From positions 2,542,001-2,606,000 of the forward strand of contig NZ_LT629710.1 of assembly GCF_900104535.1 (NCBI RefSeq): a DNA stretch of 64,000 nucleotides, read 5' to 3'. The first letter of the stretch is position 1. Each line of letters opens with the position of its first letter. The position numbers were made by a program, and so were the translations under genes. The notes under the pieces were generated by a model that was given only the letters and a program-made list of their open reading frames with translations, had not been told where the DNA came from and searched no databases. Shown here piece after piece: positions 53,350 to 62,027 of this stretch. The stretch is from Nakamurella panacisegetis (GTDB lineage: Bacteria; Actinomycetota; Actinomycetes; Mycobacteriales; Nakamurellaceae).

Positions 53350-53441
53350 GTCCCGGCGCGGTCGGGAACGCACCGCGGGTCGCCGGAAACGCACCGCCGG
53401 TCGCCGGGTAGCACGCGCAGCCGGGCCGACGGCGGGGCCGA

Positions 53442-54194
53442 TCACTGAGCGGTCCAGCCACCGTCCAGCGAGAGCGAAGCGCCGGTCATCAGGTCGCTGC
53501 CCGGACCGACGACGTATGCGACGGCGTTCGCCACCTCCTCCGGTTCCAGCATCCGCTTGATCGCGGAGCGGGCCAGGATGATCTTGTCCAGCACCTCGTC
53601 CTCGGGCAGACCGTGCGCCCTGGCCTGGTCGGCGATCTGCTGCTGGACCAGCGGCGTCCGGACATACCCGGGGTTGACGCAGTTGCTGGTGACGCCGTGG
53701 GGCGCGCCCTCCAGCGCGGTGACCTTGGACAGGCCCTCGGTGCCGTGTTTGGCCATGACGTAGGCGCTCTTGAACGCCGAGGCGCGCAGCCCGTGCGCGG
53801 AGGAGATGTGCACGACCCGTCCCCAGCCGCGCGCGTACATGGCCGGCAGGGCCGCCCGCACCAGCAGGAACGGGGTGTGCAACATCAGCCGCATCATGAA
53901 GTCGAATCTCTCGACCGGGAACTCGTGGAGGGGCGCGACATGCTGGATACCGGCGTTGGAGACGAGGATGTCGGTGTCGACGGTGAGCTCGGCGACCGCC
54001 GCCGTGTCGGCCAGGTCCAGCACCAACGGGATGCCGCCGACCCGGTCGGCCACCGCGTTGACGGCGTCGGAGTTGACGTCGACGCAGGTCACCATGGCGC
54101 CGTCGGCGGCCAGCCGGGCGGCGATCGCGGCACCGATGCCGGAACCGGATCCGGTGACGAAGGCGGTGCGTCCGGCCAGGGGAAGTGAGGTCAT
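53442..54194 (-). CDS. 3-hydroxybutyrate dehydrogenase (SDR)
   Basis: A 250-aa short-chain dehydrogenase. NAD motif TGSGSGIG, NAG in VSNAGIQHV, catalytic Ser (ISSAHGLRAS) and Tyr-X3-Lys (YVMAK). The stretches ERFDFMMRLMLHTPFLL, LPAMYARGWGRVVHISSAHGLRAS and SNCVNPGYVRTPLVQQQIADQA closely match characterised 3-hydroxybutyrate dehydrogenases, which convert 3-hydroxybutyrate to acetoacetate (PHB/ketone use). ATG 54194. It is convergent with ricT. Confidence 0.88.
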   Translation of the reverse strand: MTSLPLAGRTAFVTGSGSGIGAAIAARLAADGAMVTCVDVNSDAVNAVADRVGGIPLVLDLADTAAVAELTVDTDILVSNAGIQHVAPLHEFPVERFDFMMRLMLHTPFLLVRAALPAMYARGWGRVVHISSAHGLRASAFKSAYVMAKHGTEGLSKVTALEGAPHGVTSNCVNPGYVRTPLVQQQIADQARAHGLPEDEVLDKIILARSAIKRMLEPEEVANAVAYVVGPGSDLMTGASLSLDGGWTAQ

Positions 54195-54216
54195 CGTTCG
54201 ACCATAGAACGGCCGG

Positions 54217-54648
54217 CTACAACCCCATCAGGCAGTAGACGTGTTCCCCCGCGTCCCGGGATCGCGTCACGAGGCCTTGCAGTTCGGTGAGGAACTCGAC
54301 CAGATCGGCCGGCCGGGCGCCCTCCATCTCCTCGGCCGTCGCCCAGTAGGGCGCGGTCGCCTCCAAGTGGCTCTGGTCGTTGGCCAGCAGCAGATCCTCG
54401 AAACGCTCGCCGAGCCGGATGACGAACGCCTCCGCGGTGTCACTGATGGCCACCGTCGCGTACGACTGGTCGTCGTCCAGGATCTCCTCGAACTGTCGCC
54501 CGCCGAGCAGCCCTTCGAGGACGGCCAGTGACACCGTCGGCTCGATCCGGCGGCCCTCGATGATCATGGAACGCTCATCGGGGCTGGTCAGTGCCTGCGC
54601 TGCGGTGGTGTCATCCGGCGCGCTGAAGTAGTCGATGAGCAGACTCAT
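54217..54648 (-). CDS. Hypothetical protein of the small acidic DUF type
   Basis: 143 aa from ATG 54648 (MSLLIDYFSAPDDTTAAQALTSPDERSMI). The acidic, Leu/Ala-rich sequence continues through LAVLEGLLGGRQFEEIL and ends DAGEHVYCLMGL. YFSAPDD and HVYCLMGL resemble small actinobacterial immunity-like hypothetical proteins. It sits 22 bp upstream of the dehydrogenase start in the same direction and may be cotranscribed. No function known. Confidence 0.65.
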   Translation of the reverse strand: MSLLIDYFSAPDDTTAAQALTSPDERSMIIEGRRIEPTVSLAVLEGLLGGRQFEEILDDDQSYATVAISDTAEAFVIRLGERFEDLLLANDQSHLEATAPYWATAEEMEGARPADLVEFLTELQGLVTRSRDAGEHVYCLMGL

Positions 54649-54737
54649 CGATCCAAGATAGGCCACGGCCCTCGGCCGTCCGGGACCGGAGCGAGGATGT
54701 GCAGGACGACCGCTGGGAGCCGTTAGACTGTTCAGGC

Positions 54738-54811
54738 TGCCCCTTTAGCTCAGTCGGTAGAGCGTCTCACTCGTAATGAGAAGGTCTACGGTTCGATTCC
54801 GTAAAGGGGCT
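54738..54811 (+). tRNA. tRNA-Thr (CGT anticodon)
   Basis: A complete cloverleaf: acceptor GCCCCTT/AAGGGGC, D-stem GCTC/GAGC, anticodon stem TCTCA/TGAGA with loop CTCGTAA (anticodon CGT, reading ACG), T-loop TTCGATT between TACGG and CCGTA, and discriminator T. No CCA is encoded. A strong terminator follows. Confidence 0.97.
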
Positions 54812-54817
54812 CGTTTA

Positions 54818-54854
54818 GGCAGGTCAGTGACTGTGTGTCGCTGACCTGCCTTTT
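54818..54854 (+). terminator. tRNA-Thr terminator
   Basis: GGCAGGTCAGTGAC pairs with GTCGCTGACCTGCC (one mismatch), loop TGTGTG or shorter, followed by TTTT. Confidence 0.9.
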
Positions 54855-55229
54855 GCGTTTCCATCGATGACGCCATCGGACGAGGACGCCATCGGACCCT
54901 TGCATGATTCCAGCATGCGGCACCGTCGCTCATCAAGCAGGAGTAGGCGCCCGGCCACCTAGGCCGGCAACCGCGACGACGGAAGCTTGTCCTACCGGCC
55001 ACGCGCGGCGGCGGCGGGAGGGGGTGGCCTGTCCGCCGGGTTCGACCTGGTGAGTGACCGGATCGAGCCGACTGTGACCGGGCAGCGGGATCGGTCGCCG
55101 CTGATCCGCAGTAAGGCCTTCGGTCCAGGGGTCCGCGACGTCATGGCCGTCGACCCCGATGGGCCGACGCTGGCGGGACCGGCTTTCAGCCTGGAGTTGA
55201 ACATCCCCCGACGAGGCCCGCTCGGGCCG
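54855..55229. other. 375-bp region with no supported gene
   Basis: Several open frames cross it, all overlapping the TetR gene in other frames. None has a ribosome site or family resemblance. I see no gene, repeat or att site. Confidence 0.4.
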
Positions 55230-55871
55230 CTACTTGCCACCCACCGGAACGGGGACGAGCGCGGCAGTTCCGGGCTCATCGGTGGGCCGCGCTGGAGAGG
55301 ATGCGGGGATGGCGTTGTCGATGAGGACGGCGGCGATGGCGGCGGCGGTGGGGAACGAGTCCCGGTCGAGGACGCGGCTGCGGGCCGAGGCGCCGTCGAT
55401 GAGCAGCGCCAGTTGTTCGCCGAGTTCCTCAGGGTGGGTGGCGCCGGCTTCGCGGGCGGTTGTGGTGAGCCGTGCGGCGATGGCGGTCTTGTAGTCGCGG
55501 GCGTACCGGGAGGCGGGGTGTTCGGGGTCGTGGAGTTCGACGGCCGCACCGATGTAGGGGCACAGCGGCGTCGATGCCGGCATGTCGAAGGCGGCGAGAA
55601 GTCGTTCGCGGGGCGTGAGGTCGGTGCGGTCGAACAGTTCGGGCATGACGTCGGGATCGAACCGGCGCAGGTACTCGGCGACGAGTTCGTCCTTGCTGCT
55701 GAAGTGCTGGTAGGCCGTGCGTTTGGACACCTCGGCCACGGCGCAGAGTTGATCCATGCCGGTGCGGTTGATGCCCTGATCGCGGAACAGCTGCTGTGAC
55801 GCGCTCAGGATGCGCTCGCGCGCGCCCCGACCCCGGCGCCGGCCCAGCGGGCCCTTCTCCAACTCCGTCAT
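55230..55871 (-). CDS. TetR-family repressor
   Basis: 213 aa. The N-terminal HTH (ARERILSASQQLFRDQGINRTGMDQLCAVAEVSKRTAYQHFSSKDELVAEYL) is TetR-type. The C-terminal ligand domain carries CPYIGAAVELHDPEHPASR, seen in repressors of SDR/reductase clusters. It is divergent from the SDR gene (136 bp), which it probably represses. An inverted repeat overlapping the SDR promoter is the likely operator. Inducer unknown. Confidence 0.9.
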   Translation of the reverse strand: MTELEKGPLGRRRGRGARERILSASQQLFRDQGINRTGMDQLCAVAEVSKRTAYQHFSSKDELVAEYLRRFDPDVMPELFDRTDLTPRERLLAAFDMPASTPLCPYIGAAVELHDPEHPASRYARDYKTAIAARLTTTAREAGATHPEELGEQLALLIDGASARSRVLDRDSFPTAAAIAAVLIDNAIPASSPARPTDEPGTAALVPVPVGGK

Positions 55872-55905
55872 GCCTTCAGCATAGTCCTTGGGTACCGGTC
55901 GGTGT

Positions 55906-55941
55906 ACGTAGCTTGCACCCGGGTAGGCCGTGGGCTACGTT
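55906..55941 (+). promoter_or_regulatory. Candidate TetR operator and SDR promoter
   Basis: Inverted repeat ACGTAGC (55906-55912) / GCTACGT (55934-55940), spacer 21. Within it lie TTGCAC (55913-55918) and TACGTT (55936-55941), 17 nt apart, fitting a sigma-70-type promoter for the plus-strand SDR gene. Confidence 0.5.
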
Positions 55942-56007
55942 AGGTATACAACCTGGTGTGCTTAAGAACCGAGTTGTGCAGACATCCCTCGACCCGACGG
56001 AGTAAAT

Positions 56008-56742
56008 ATGGGCAAGCTCGATGGCAAGGTAGCGGTGATCACCGGAGCTTCTACCGGCATGGCACTGGCCGGCGCACAACTATTCGTGGAGGAAGGGGCG
56101 CACGTCTTCATTCAGGCCCGGCGGCAGGAAGCGCTGGATGACGCCGTGAAGACGATCGGCCGCAATGTCACCGCGATCCAAGGTGACGCGTCCGACCTGG
56201 ACGATCTCGACCGTTTGTACGACACGGTCAAACGAGTAAAGGGCTCGATCGACGTGCTGTGGGCGAGTGCCGGAATGGGCGAGCCGGGCGTCCTCGGCGA
56301 GATCACCGAGGACCAGTACGAGCGCGCGTTCGGGCTCAATGTCCGCGGCACCCTGTTCACTGTGCAGAAGGCGCTGCCGCTGATGAACGACAACGGCTCG
56401 ATCTTCATGACCGGGTCCAATGCCTCTCTGGGCGCCTTCCCGGGCTGGAGCCTCTACGCGGGAAGCAAAGCCGTCCAGCAGGCTTGGGCCCGCGTCTGGC
56501 TCAACGAATTGCGCGATCGCAAGATCAGGGTCAATGTGCTGACCCCGGGCCAAGTCGCCACCGCCAAGCAGGAAGAATTGTTCGACGAGGAGACCAAGGC
56601 GGCGTTCGAGTCCCTCATTCCTCGCAAGAAGATGGGCCGTCCCGAGGAGATCGCCAACGTCGCACTATTTCTCGCCTCCGACGATTCCAGTTACGTCAAC
56701 GGTCTGGAACTGGTCGCCGACGGCGGCACCACCGCTCTATAG
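56008..56742 (+). CDS. Short-chain dehydrogenase/reductase
   Basis: 244 aa. TGASTGMA replaces the usual TGxxxGIG at the NAD(P) site. ASAG (in LWASAGMG), catalytic Ser in GSNASLG and Tyr-X3-Lys (YAGSK) are present, and the C-terminal LVADGGTTAL is classical SDR. R38-R39 after the second strand (IQARRQEA) favour NADP. ATG at 56008 with GGAG 5 nt upstream. It is 147 bp upstream of the NADPH/F420-type reductase and divergent from TetR. Substrate unknown. Confidence 0.88.
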   Translation: MGKLDGKVAVITGASTGMALAGAQLFVEEGAHVFIQARRQEALDDAVKTIGRNVTAIQGDASDLDDLDRLYDTVKRVKGSIDVLWASAGMGEPGVLGEITEDQYERAFGLNVRGTLFTVQKALPLMNDNGSIFMTGSNASLGAFPGWSLYAGSKAVQQAWARVWLNELRDRKIRVNVLTPGQVATAKQEELFDEETKAAFESLIPRKKMGRPEEIANVALFLASDDSSYVNGLELVADGGTTAL

Positions 56743-56889
56743 TCCTCGCGCCGAGTCATTGCGGATCGTCCGGCGGTGAGCTGATCACCGGCCGGGCGGA
56801 CGTCGCAACAGCCAGTCCGTTGCCCTGCACCGGACCCACCACGAACAAAAAACCGCGCAATACCTCTGACAACAGGAAGAGAACACCTC

Positions 56890-57513
56890 ATGAGCAGCAT
56901 CACCCTTATCGGTACCGGAAACATGGCCCGCACCATCGGCACACTCGCGGTGGCCGGCGGCAACACCGTCGAGGTCATGGGACGCGATCAGTCCAAGGCC
57001 GAGAATCTCGCCAAGGCCTTGGGTGGCGGCGCGACGACGGGTGAGTGGGGCGCCGTTCCAGCCGGGGACATCGTCATCACGGCCCTGTTGTACGCCGGCG
57101 TCGTCCCGGTCGTCCGCGAGTACGGAGACGCACTGGCCGACAAGATCATCGTCGATATCAGCAATCCCTTCAATGCCACGTTCGACGGACTGGCCCACAG
57201 CGAAGAGACCTCGATCGCGCAGGAAGCCGCCAAGGTGGCCCCGGCCGGTGCCAGCGTGCTGAAGGCCTTCAACACCGTCTTCCGCAATGTTCTGGAGAAG
57301 GGCCGCCCCAACGTCTTCATGGCCGGCGACAACCCGCAGGCCAAGGCGGACGTGGCCGTCTTCATCGAAAGCCTCGGGCTGCGCCCGCTGGATGTCGGTG
57401 GCCTCAAGATGGCGCACTGGCTGGAAGGAATGGGCGTGGTCACGATGGGCCTCGCGAGCAACGGGGTCGGCCACTGGGACTTCGCCCTCGGCGTCGACGA
57501 ATTCGCCGGCTGA
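56890..57513 (+). CDS. NADP-oxidoreductase, F420-dependent reductase family
   Basis: 207 aa. Rossmann motif ITLIGTGNMARTIG, then VEVMGRDQSKAENLA, VDISNPFNATFDGL, and LKAFNTVFRN. These are signatures of F420-dependent NADP reductases and of the related coenzyme-binding domain family. The presence of F420 in actinobacteria makes that cofactor plausible, but F420 is not proved by sequence. ATG at 56890. It probably works with the preceding SDR in a TetR-controlled detoxification or reduction pathway. Confidence 0.8.
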   Translation: MSSITLIGTGNMARTIGTLAVAGGNTVEVMGRDQSKAENLAKALGGGATTGEWGAVPAGDIVITALLYAGVVPVVREYGDALADKIIVDISNPFNATFDGLAHSEETSIAQEAAKVAPAGASVLKAFNTVFRNVLEKGRPNVFMAGDNPQAKADVAVFIESLGLRPLDVGGLKMAHWLEGMGVVTMGLASNGVGHWDFALGVDEFAG

Positions 57514-57656
57514 TTCTGGTGACCTGACTCTGGTGACACGGCGCGGCGCGAGTGAACTCGGGCGAGCGGGGCTTGGCGACGACGATGGTGTGCGCCTTGT
57601 CGTAGGGTGGGGGCGATCCCAGCGACCGGCCGCGGGGCCGGCGCGCATGGATCGGG

Positions 57657-59615
57657 GTGGGGCAGTTGCGCGAACTTCTGGCCTGGCTGACTGCGGCGTT
57701 GAGCGCCGCATTCGAACGGCGCGGGACGGACTGGGCCGCGGGGGAGTTGTCGCGACCTGACGTCGAGGTTCTGCTCGCGATGCTGCGTGACGAGTACGGT
57801 CCCGATCACGCCGGCCCGGCCGACGGCCCTCACCACCCTGCTCTGCCGCGGATGAGAGAGATCTTCGGTTTGAGCGAGCTCGACGCCGACCTGCTCTCGG
57901 TCGCGGCGGCGGCCGACGCGGATCCGCGGGTCGCGGCCTTGTTCGGCGTCCTGACCGGCGTCCGCGGGCCTGGGTACGCGACCGCGTCGGTCGCACTGGA
58001 ACTTGCCGGACGGAACGTCCTGGATGCCCAGGCCCGGGGGCGATTGCGCCCGGGGTCTCCGCTGCTTCGTCACCGTCTGCTCGACATTCCGGACGACGGG
58101 CCGTTCACCACGCGCCGGATCCGGGTGCCCGATCGCGTGGTGGCCCACCTCTTCGGGGACGACGAGCCGGAGTCGGCCATCGCGGCCATGAGCCTGCAGG
58201 TCGCGATCGTGCCCTCGGCCGTCGCGACGGGCCTCGGTCACGGAATGCGGGCCGGGGGTTCGCTCGTGCATCTGATGCAGGCGCCCGGAACGAGTGGAAC
58301 AGCCACTGGCCGTGGGGCTTTCGACTCCATCGGCATCCCGTCGATGGTGGTCGACCTGAGTCGCCGGCCGCCGGACATGTCGGCCGTCGCGGCGGCGGCG
58401 GAGGTGACGCGGGAAGCGGGGTTGCTCGGTGCGGGCCTCGTCGTCACCGGGGTCGACGATGCTACCGCCGTCATGCCCCAACTGCTCACCGTTCTCACCG
58501 ATTCAGCTGTTCCGGTGGTCGTCGTCGACCGCATGCGGTGGCCGGCGGAATGGACGTCGGTGGTGCCGCTCACCGCGGCCGCGCCCATTTTGGACCGGGC
58601 GACCCGCGAGACCCTGTGGCGGCTGGATCTGGCCGAGGCCGTCAGTGCGACCCCAGGCTGGACCGATCTGCTCAACCTGGCCCTCACCGCCGAGGAGATC
58701 GGAGTGGCCCGGCAGGCCGCCGATCTGCGGGCCCTCGCCGAGAATCGGGAACTGCAGATCGCCGATCTTCGTGACGCGGCCCGGGTCCACGGCGGCGCCC
58801 ACCTGGAGGCGAGCGCGCAGCGGATCGTCCCGCGCGCGACGCTCGCCGATCTGATCCTGCCGGTGGAGACACGGACCTCCCTGGACGAACTGGTGTCGTG
58901 GGCCAGACATCGTGAAGAACTGCTGGGCACGGCCGGCCTCGGTGGAAAGGGCACGAAGGGCAGCGGCATTCTGTCCCTGTTCGCCGGCTCCCCGGGCACG
59001 GGCAAGACGCTGGCCGCCGAGGCCGTGGCCGGCGAGTTGGGGCTCGAGCTCTACACGGTGGAACTGTCCTCGGTCGTCGACAAATACATCGGGGAGACCG
59101 AGAAGAAGCTCGAACGCATCATCCGCGAAGCCGAGAGCCTCAATGTCGTGCTGTTCTTCGACGAGGCAGATGCGTTGTTCGGCAGTCGATCCGCGGTCAA
59201 GGAAGCCAAGGATCGGTACGCCAACCAAGAGGTCTCGTATTTGCTGCAACGGATGGAACAGTTCGACGGCCTGGCCGTGCTGGCCACCAATCTGCGCGGG
59301 AACCTCGACCCCGCCTTCTCCCGCCGCCTGCACTTCGTGGTGCCGTTCAACGATCCGCCGGCCGACGTCCGGGCCGCGCTCTGGCGCTCGCACCTGCTGG
59401 CCGTGCCGGAGCTCGACCAGGCCGACCCCGTCGACATCGGTCGGTTGGCCGAGGGGGTCGAGATCGCCGGCGGTGGAATCAAGAACATCGTGATGGCGGC
59501 TACGTTCACCGCCACGGCCGCGCGCGAGTCGGTCGGGATGCGCCACATGCTCCAGGCGGCCCACCGGGAACTGGGGAAAATGGGTCGTCGCGTACCGGTG
59601 AACCTTCAGATGTAA
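57657..59615 (+). CDS. AAA+ ATPase of the contractile-injection-system (Afp15) type
   Basis: 652 aa. The N-terminal half contains RMREIFGLSELDADLLSVAAAADADPRVAALFGVL, the accessory region seen in the ATPases of extracellular contractile injection systems (Afp15-like). The C-terminal AAA+ module is complete: Walker A FAGSPGTGKTLAAEA, Walker B VVLFFDEADALFG, sensor 1 LAVLATNL, and two Arg (SRRLHF). GTG at 57657; no better start is visible. It leads a co-directional run with the next two genes. No sheath, tube or baseplate gene is in view, so the CIS assignment is inference. Confidence 0.72.
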   Translation: MGQLRELLAWLTAALSAAFERRGTDWAAGELSRPDVEVLLAMLRDEYGPDHAGPADGPHHPALPRMREIFGLSELDADLLSVAAAADADPRVAALFGVLTGVRGPGYATASVALELAGRNVLDAQARGRLRPGSPLLRHRLLDIPDDGPFTTRRIRVPDRVVAHLFGDDEPESAIAAMSLQVAIVPSAVATGLGHGMRAGGSLVHLMQAPGTSGTATGRGAFDSIGIPSMVVDLSRRPPDMSAVAAAAEVTREAGLLGAGLVVTGVDDATAVMPQLLTVLTDSAVPVVVVDRMRWPAEWTSVVPLTAAAPILDRATRETLWRLDLAEAVSATPGWTDLLNLALTAEEIGVARQAADLRALAENRELQIADLRDAARVHGGAHLEASAQRIVPRATLADLILPVETRTSLDELVSWARHREELLGTAGLGGKGTKGSGILSLFAGSPGTGKTLAAEAVAGELGLELYTVELSSVVDKYIGETEKKLERIIREAESLNVVLFFDEADALFGSRSAVKEAKDRYANQEVSYLLQRMEQFDGLAVLATNLRGNLDPAFSRRLHFVVPFNDPPADVRAALWRSHLLAVPELDQADPVDIGRLAEGVEIAGGGIKNIVMAATFTATAARESVGMRHMLQAAHRELGKMGRRVPVNLQM

Positions 59616-59705
59616 CCAGATTGGCGTAACCGTGACCCGAACGAGCGATGCCGTCCGGGGCGCTCCGTGGTCTACGGTCAGAGTTCTCGAGGGAAAGGCT
59701 TCACC

Positions 59706-62027
59706 ATGACGTCGACCGAGCCGATGGTTCGACCGAAGGACAAGAAGGACGAAGCCCTGACCCCGGCCCCGCCGGCGCCGAAGGACGCGGCCGGCCCGAT
59801 CGTCGCTTCGTCGAAGGCGGCGCTCGCGCCCGCACCCCCCACGGGAAGGGCCGACTCGCCCCACGGTTCGCCCGTTGCGGCGCCACCTGCCCCGATGGCT
59901 CCTACCAATGGCGTCTCGGCCCCCTTCAACGTGAAGATCAGCCGTGGGAACGGACCCGCCTTTGCGGCCCGCACCGGCGACCGGCCCGGCACTGCCGGTC
60001 GCGGCGCCGAGGGAAAGGGTCTCTCCTCGGCCGACCGGGCCTCGGCCAAGGACACGGCCGCGGCTGAGGGCCCCGCCCGGGAAGGTAAGCCGGACGGAGC
60101 GGCCGCGGCGGATCCGTCGGCCGCCCCGGCCGCCCCGGCCGCCTCGTCGGCCATGCCGATCGAGGGAGCGTCCGTCGAAACCGAAGCGGCCGACCCGTTC
60201 GCGGCGGCCACCGCCTACGAGAACGTCGCCGGTCAACTCCTGCAAACCGCCCAGCGAGACGATGTCCAGCTGCAGAGCGACCACCGATTCGCGCTCGCCG
60301 CGGCGACCCGGGTGGAACAGGACAGAAACGCGCTCGGACAGGCAACTACCGCCAAGAAGAAGAAGGACGAGCTGTGGAAGCGGTACGGCATCTCCGACGC
60401 GGCCCAGGTCGAGCCGGTCATGAGCGGGCACGCCACGGAGGCCGAGATTTCCTTGCGGTTCGCCGAGAAGACGGTGGCCAAGGGTGATCAGGCGGTGCCG
60501 CTGATCGACGGCACGTACGAGGAAGCCAAGACGGTCAAGGCCGCGGTCAAGGTCATGACCGGTGGGCGCAGCATGCAGCACACGAAGGACCGGGTCGCCA
60601 GTTACGACAAGGCCCGGGTCGACCCCCGGAAACACCGCGAGCGTTTCGCCCAGTTCGGCGAGGCCTCGGCCCAGGTCAAGGCGGTGGGTGCGCACGTCCG
60701 TGAAGCGAAGTTGTCCGGCAGCGAGCTGACCCTCCGGGTGGGGCAGTTCCAACAGTTCCGGGAGCGTGCTCTCAAGGCGGGCACCGGCGGAGCCGGGCTG
60801 GGCCGCAAAGTCGTCAATGCCATCGCCGGAAAGGTCGCCGGTGCGGCGACTGGCGGCATCTACCGGCCGGAGACCAAGTCGACCGACGGCGGCCACTCGG
60901 TCGAGCTCGACCACAGTCACGGGTTCATCTGGAACCGTCTCAAGGCCGAATGCGAAGCCCTGTCCGCGCTCAAGGCGTCCAAGGCGTATGGCACGGCGAC
61001 CGGATTCCACGCTGGGTTGCAGACGTTCATGCTGATCCTTCGGGAACTGCGTGACTTCTTCGGCGCGGTTGCCATCTGGCTCGGGGTGGCGTCGGTGTTC
61101 GCGCCGCCGGTCGTGCCCTTCGCCGTGCTGGCCGGATTGATCGTCGTGGGGTTGTCAGCTCTGCGCAGCGTCTTGGGGGCGATCATGCTGAGCTGGTCGA
61201 CCGTTCAGCGCGCGTTCATGAGCAACTGGCGGGCCAAGAACACGGTGAACGCCCAGATCGTCCAGCAGGGCAGTGAGCTCATCGGCGACGCCGCGCAGGT
61301 GGTCGCGCCTTCGGTCGCGGCCAGCGCCGGAAACGCCGGCGTGCTGTCCGGTTCGTTCCAGTCGACGTCGCAACAGCTTGGTACTCACGGCTTCTCGAAT
61401 CTGGCCAGCACGGGCGCCGCGGCGTCGAACGTCGGATTGGGGATCGGTCAGGCGGCGGTCAACAAGACGGTCGGGCTCGGCACCGGCGCCATCGCACCCG
61501 GACTGGCCGGCCTCGGCGTAGGTCAATTGGCGCCCGACCAGAACCGGCGTGGAAATGCGGCCCGCAACGCGGTCACCGGCCTGCAGGCCCGTCCGGAGGC
61601 GCCGCGTCCGGAGGTGGCCCGTGCCGCGGGACTGGTGCCGGGCACGAAGGCGGCGCCGCCGGCGCCCGCCCAGGCGCCCGGCTGGGTGAAGGAATCGCAG
61701 GACAGTTTCGATAAGTCGACCAAGGAAGTCACCAACGCCCTCGTCGCGCGGCACGCGGCGAAGATGTCGGAATTCCACGCCAAGACGCAGCAGTTGATGA
61801 AGGACACCGGCGCCGGTAAGGCCGCCGCGCAGACGGCCGAGGCGAAGACGGCCAAAATTCCGCAGATGCGCTCGGAGGAGAACGCGGGCAAGCTCGGCGA
61901 CGCCAAGGATGCGCTGGGTGCCTTCACCGAGGCCGCCGCCGGCTCGGCCGAAGTCGCGAAGCGACTGTCCGATCCGGCCGCGTTGAAGGGTGACCTCGAG
62001 GCCGAAGCGTCCGGCGGCACGACGTGA
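59706..62027 (+). CDS. 773-aa protein with disordered ends and a hydrophobic core, possible CIS cargo
   Basis: Residues 1-170 are Pro/Ala-rich and disordered. A charged helical region follows (DELWKRYGISDAAQVEPVMSG...KHRERFAQFGEASAQVKAVG). Around residues 435-505 there are two or three long hydrophobic helices (GFHAGLQTFMLILREL, FFGAVAIWLGVASVFAPPVVPFAVLAGLIVVGL). The C-terminus is Ala/Lys-rich and helical. ATG at 59706 has GAGGGAAAGG upstream. Large actinobacterial proteins of this layout accompany CIS ATPases and may be injected effectors. No enzymatic motif is visible. Confidence 0.55.
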   Translation: MTSTEPMVRPKDKKDEALTPAPPAPKDAAGPIVASSKAALAPAPPTGRADSPHGSPVAAPPAPMAPTNGVSAPFNVKISRGNGPAFAARTGDRPGTAGRGAEGKGLSSADRASAKDTAAAEGPAREGKPDGAAAADPSAAPAAPAASSAMPIEGASVETEAADPFAAATAYENVAGQLLQTAQRDDVQLQSDHRFALAAATRVEQDRNALGQATTAKKKKDELWKRYGISDAAQVEPVMSGHATEAEISLRFAEKTVAKGDQAVPLIDGTYEEAKTVKAAVKVMTGGRSMQHTKDRVASYDKARVDPRKHRERFAQFGEASAQVKAVGAHVREAKLSGSELTLRVGQFQQFRERALKAGTGGAGLGRKVVNAIAGKVAGAATGGIYRPETKSTDGGHSVELDHSHGFIWNRLKAECEALSALKASKAYGTATGFHAGLQTFMLILRELRDFFGAVAIWLGVASVFAPPVVPFAVLAGLIVVGLSALRSVLGAIMLSWSTVQRAFMSNWRAKNTVNAQIVQQGSELIGDAAQVVAPSVAASAGNAGVLSGSFQSTSQQLGTHGFSNLASTGAAASNVGLGIGQAAVNKTVGLGTGAIAPGLAGLGVGQLAPDQNRRGNAARNAVTGLQARPEAPRPEVARAAGLVPGTKAAPPAPAQAPGWVKESQDSFDKSTKEVTNALVARHAAKMSEFHAKTQQLMKDTGAGKAAAQTAEAKTAKIPQMRSEENAGKLGDAKDALGAFTEAAAGSAEVAKRLSDPAALKGDLEAEASGGTT

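Noticed and set aside
54738-54811. tRNA-Thr as an integration site
   Set aside because: I see no duplicated tRNA 3' end and no integrase nearby; the redox cluster to its right looks chromosomal.
54987-55799. 270-codon Gly-rich plus-strand frame
   Set aside because: It mirrors the TetR gene on the opposite strand and has no motif.
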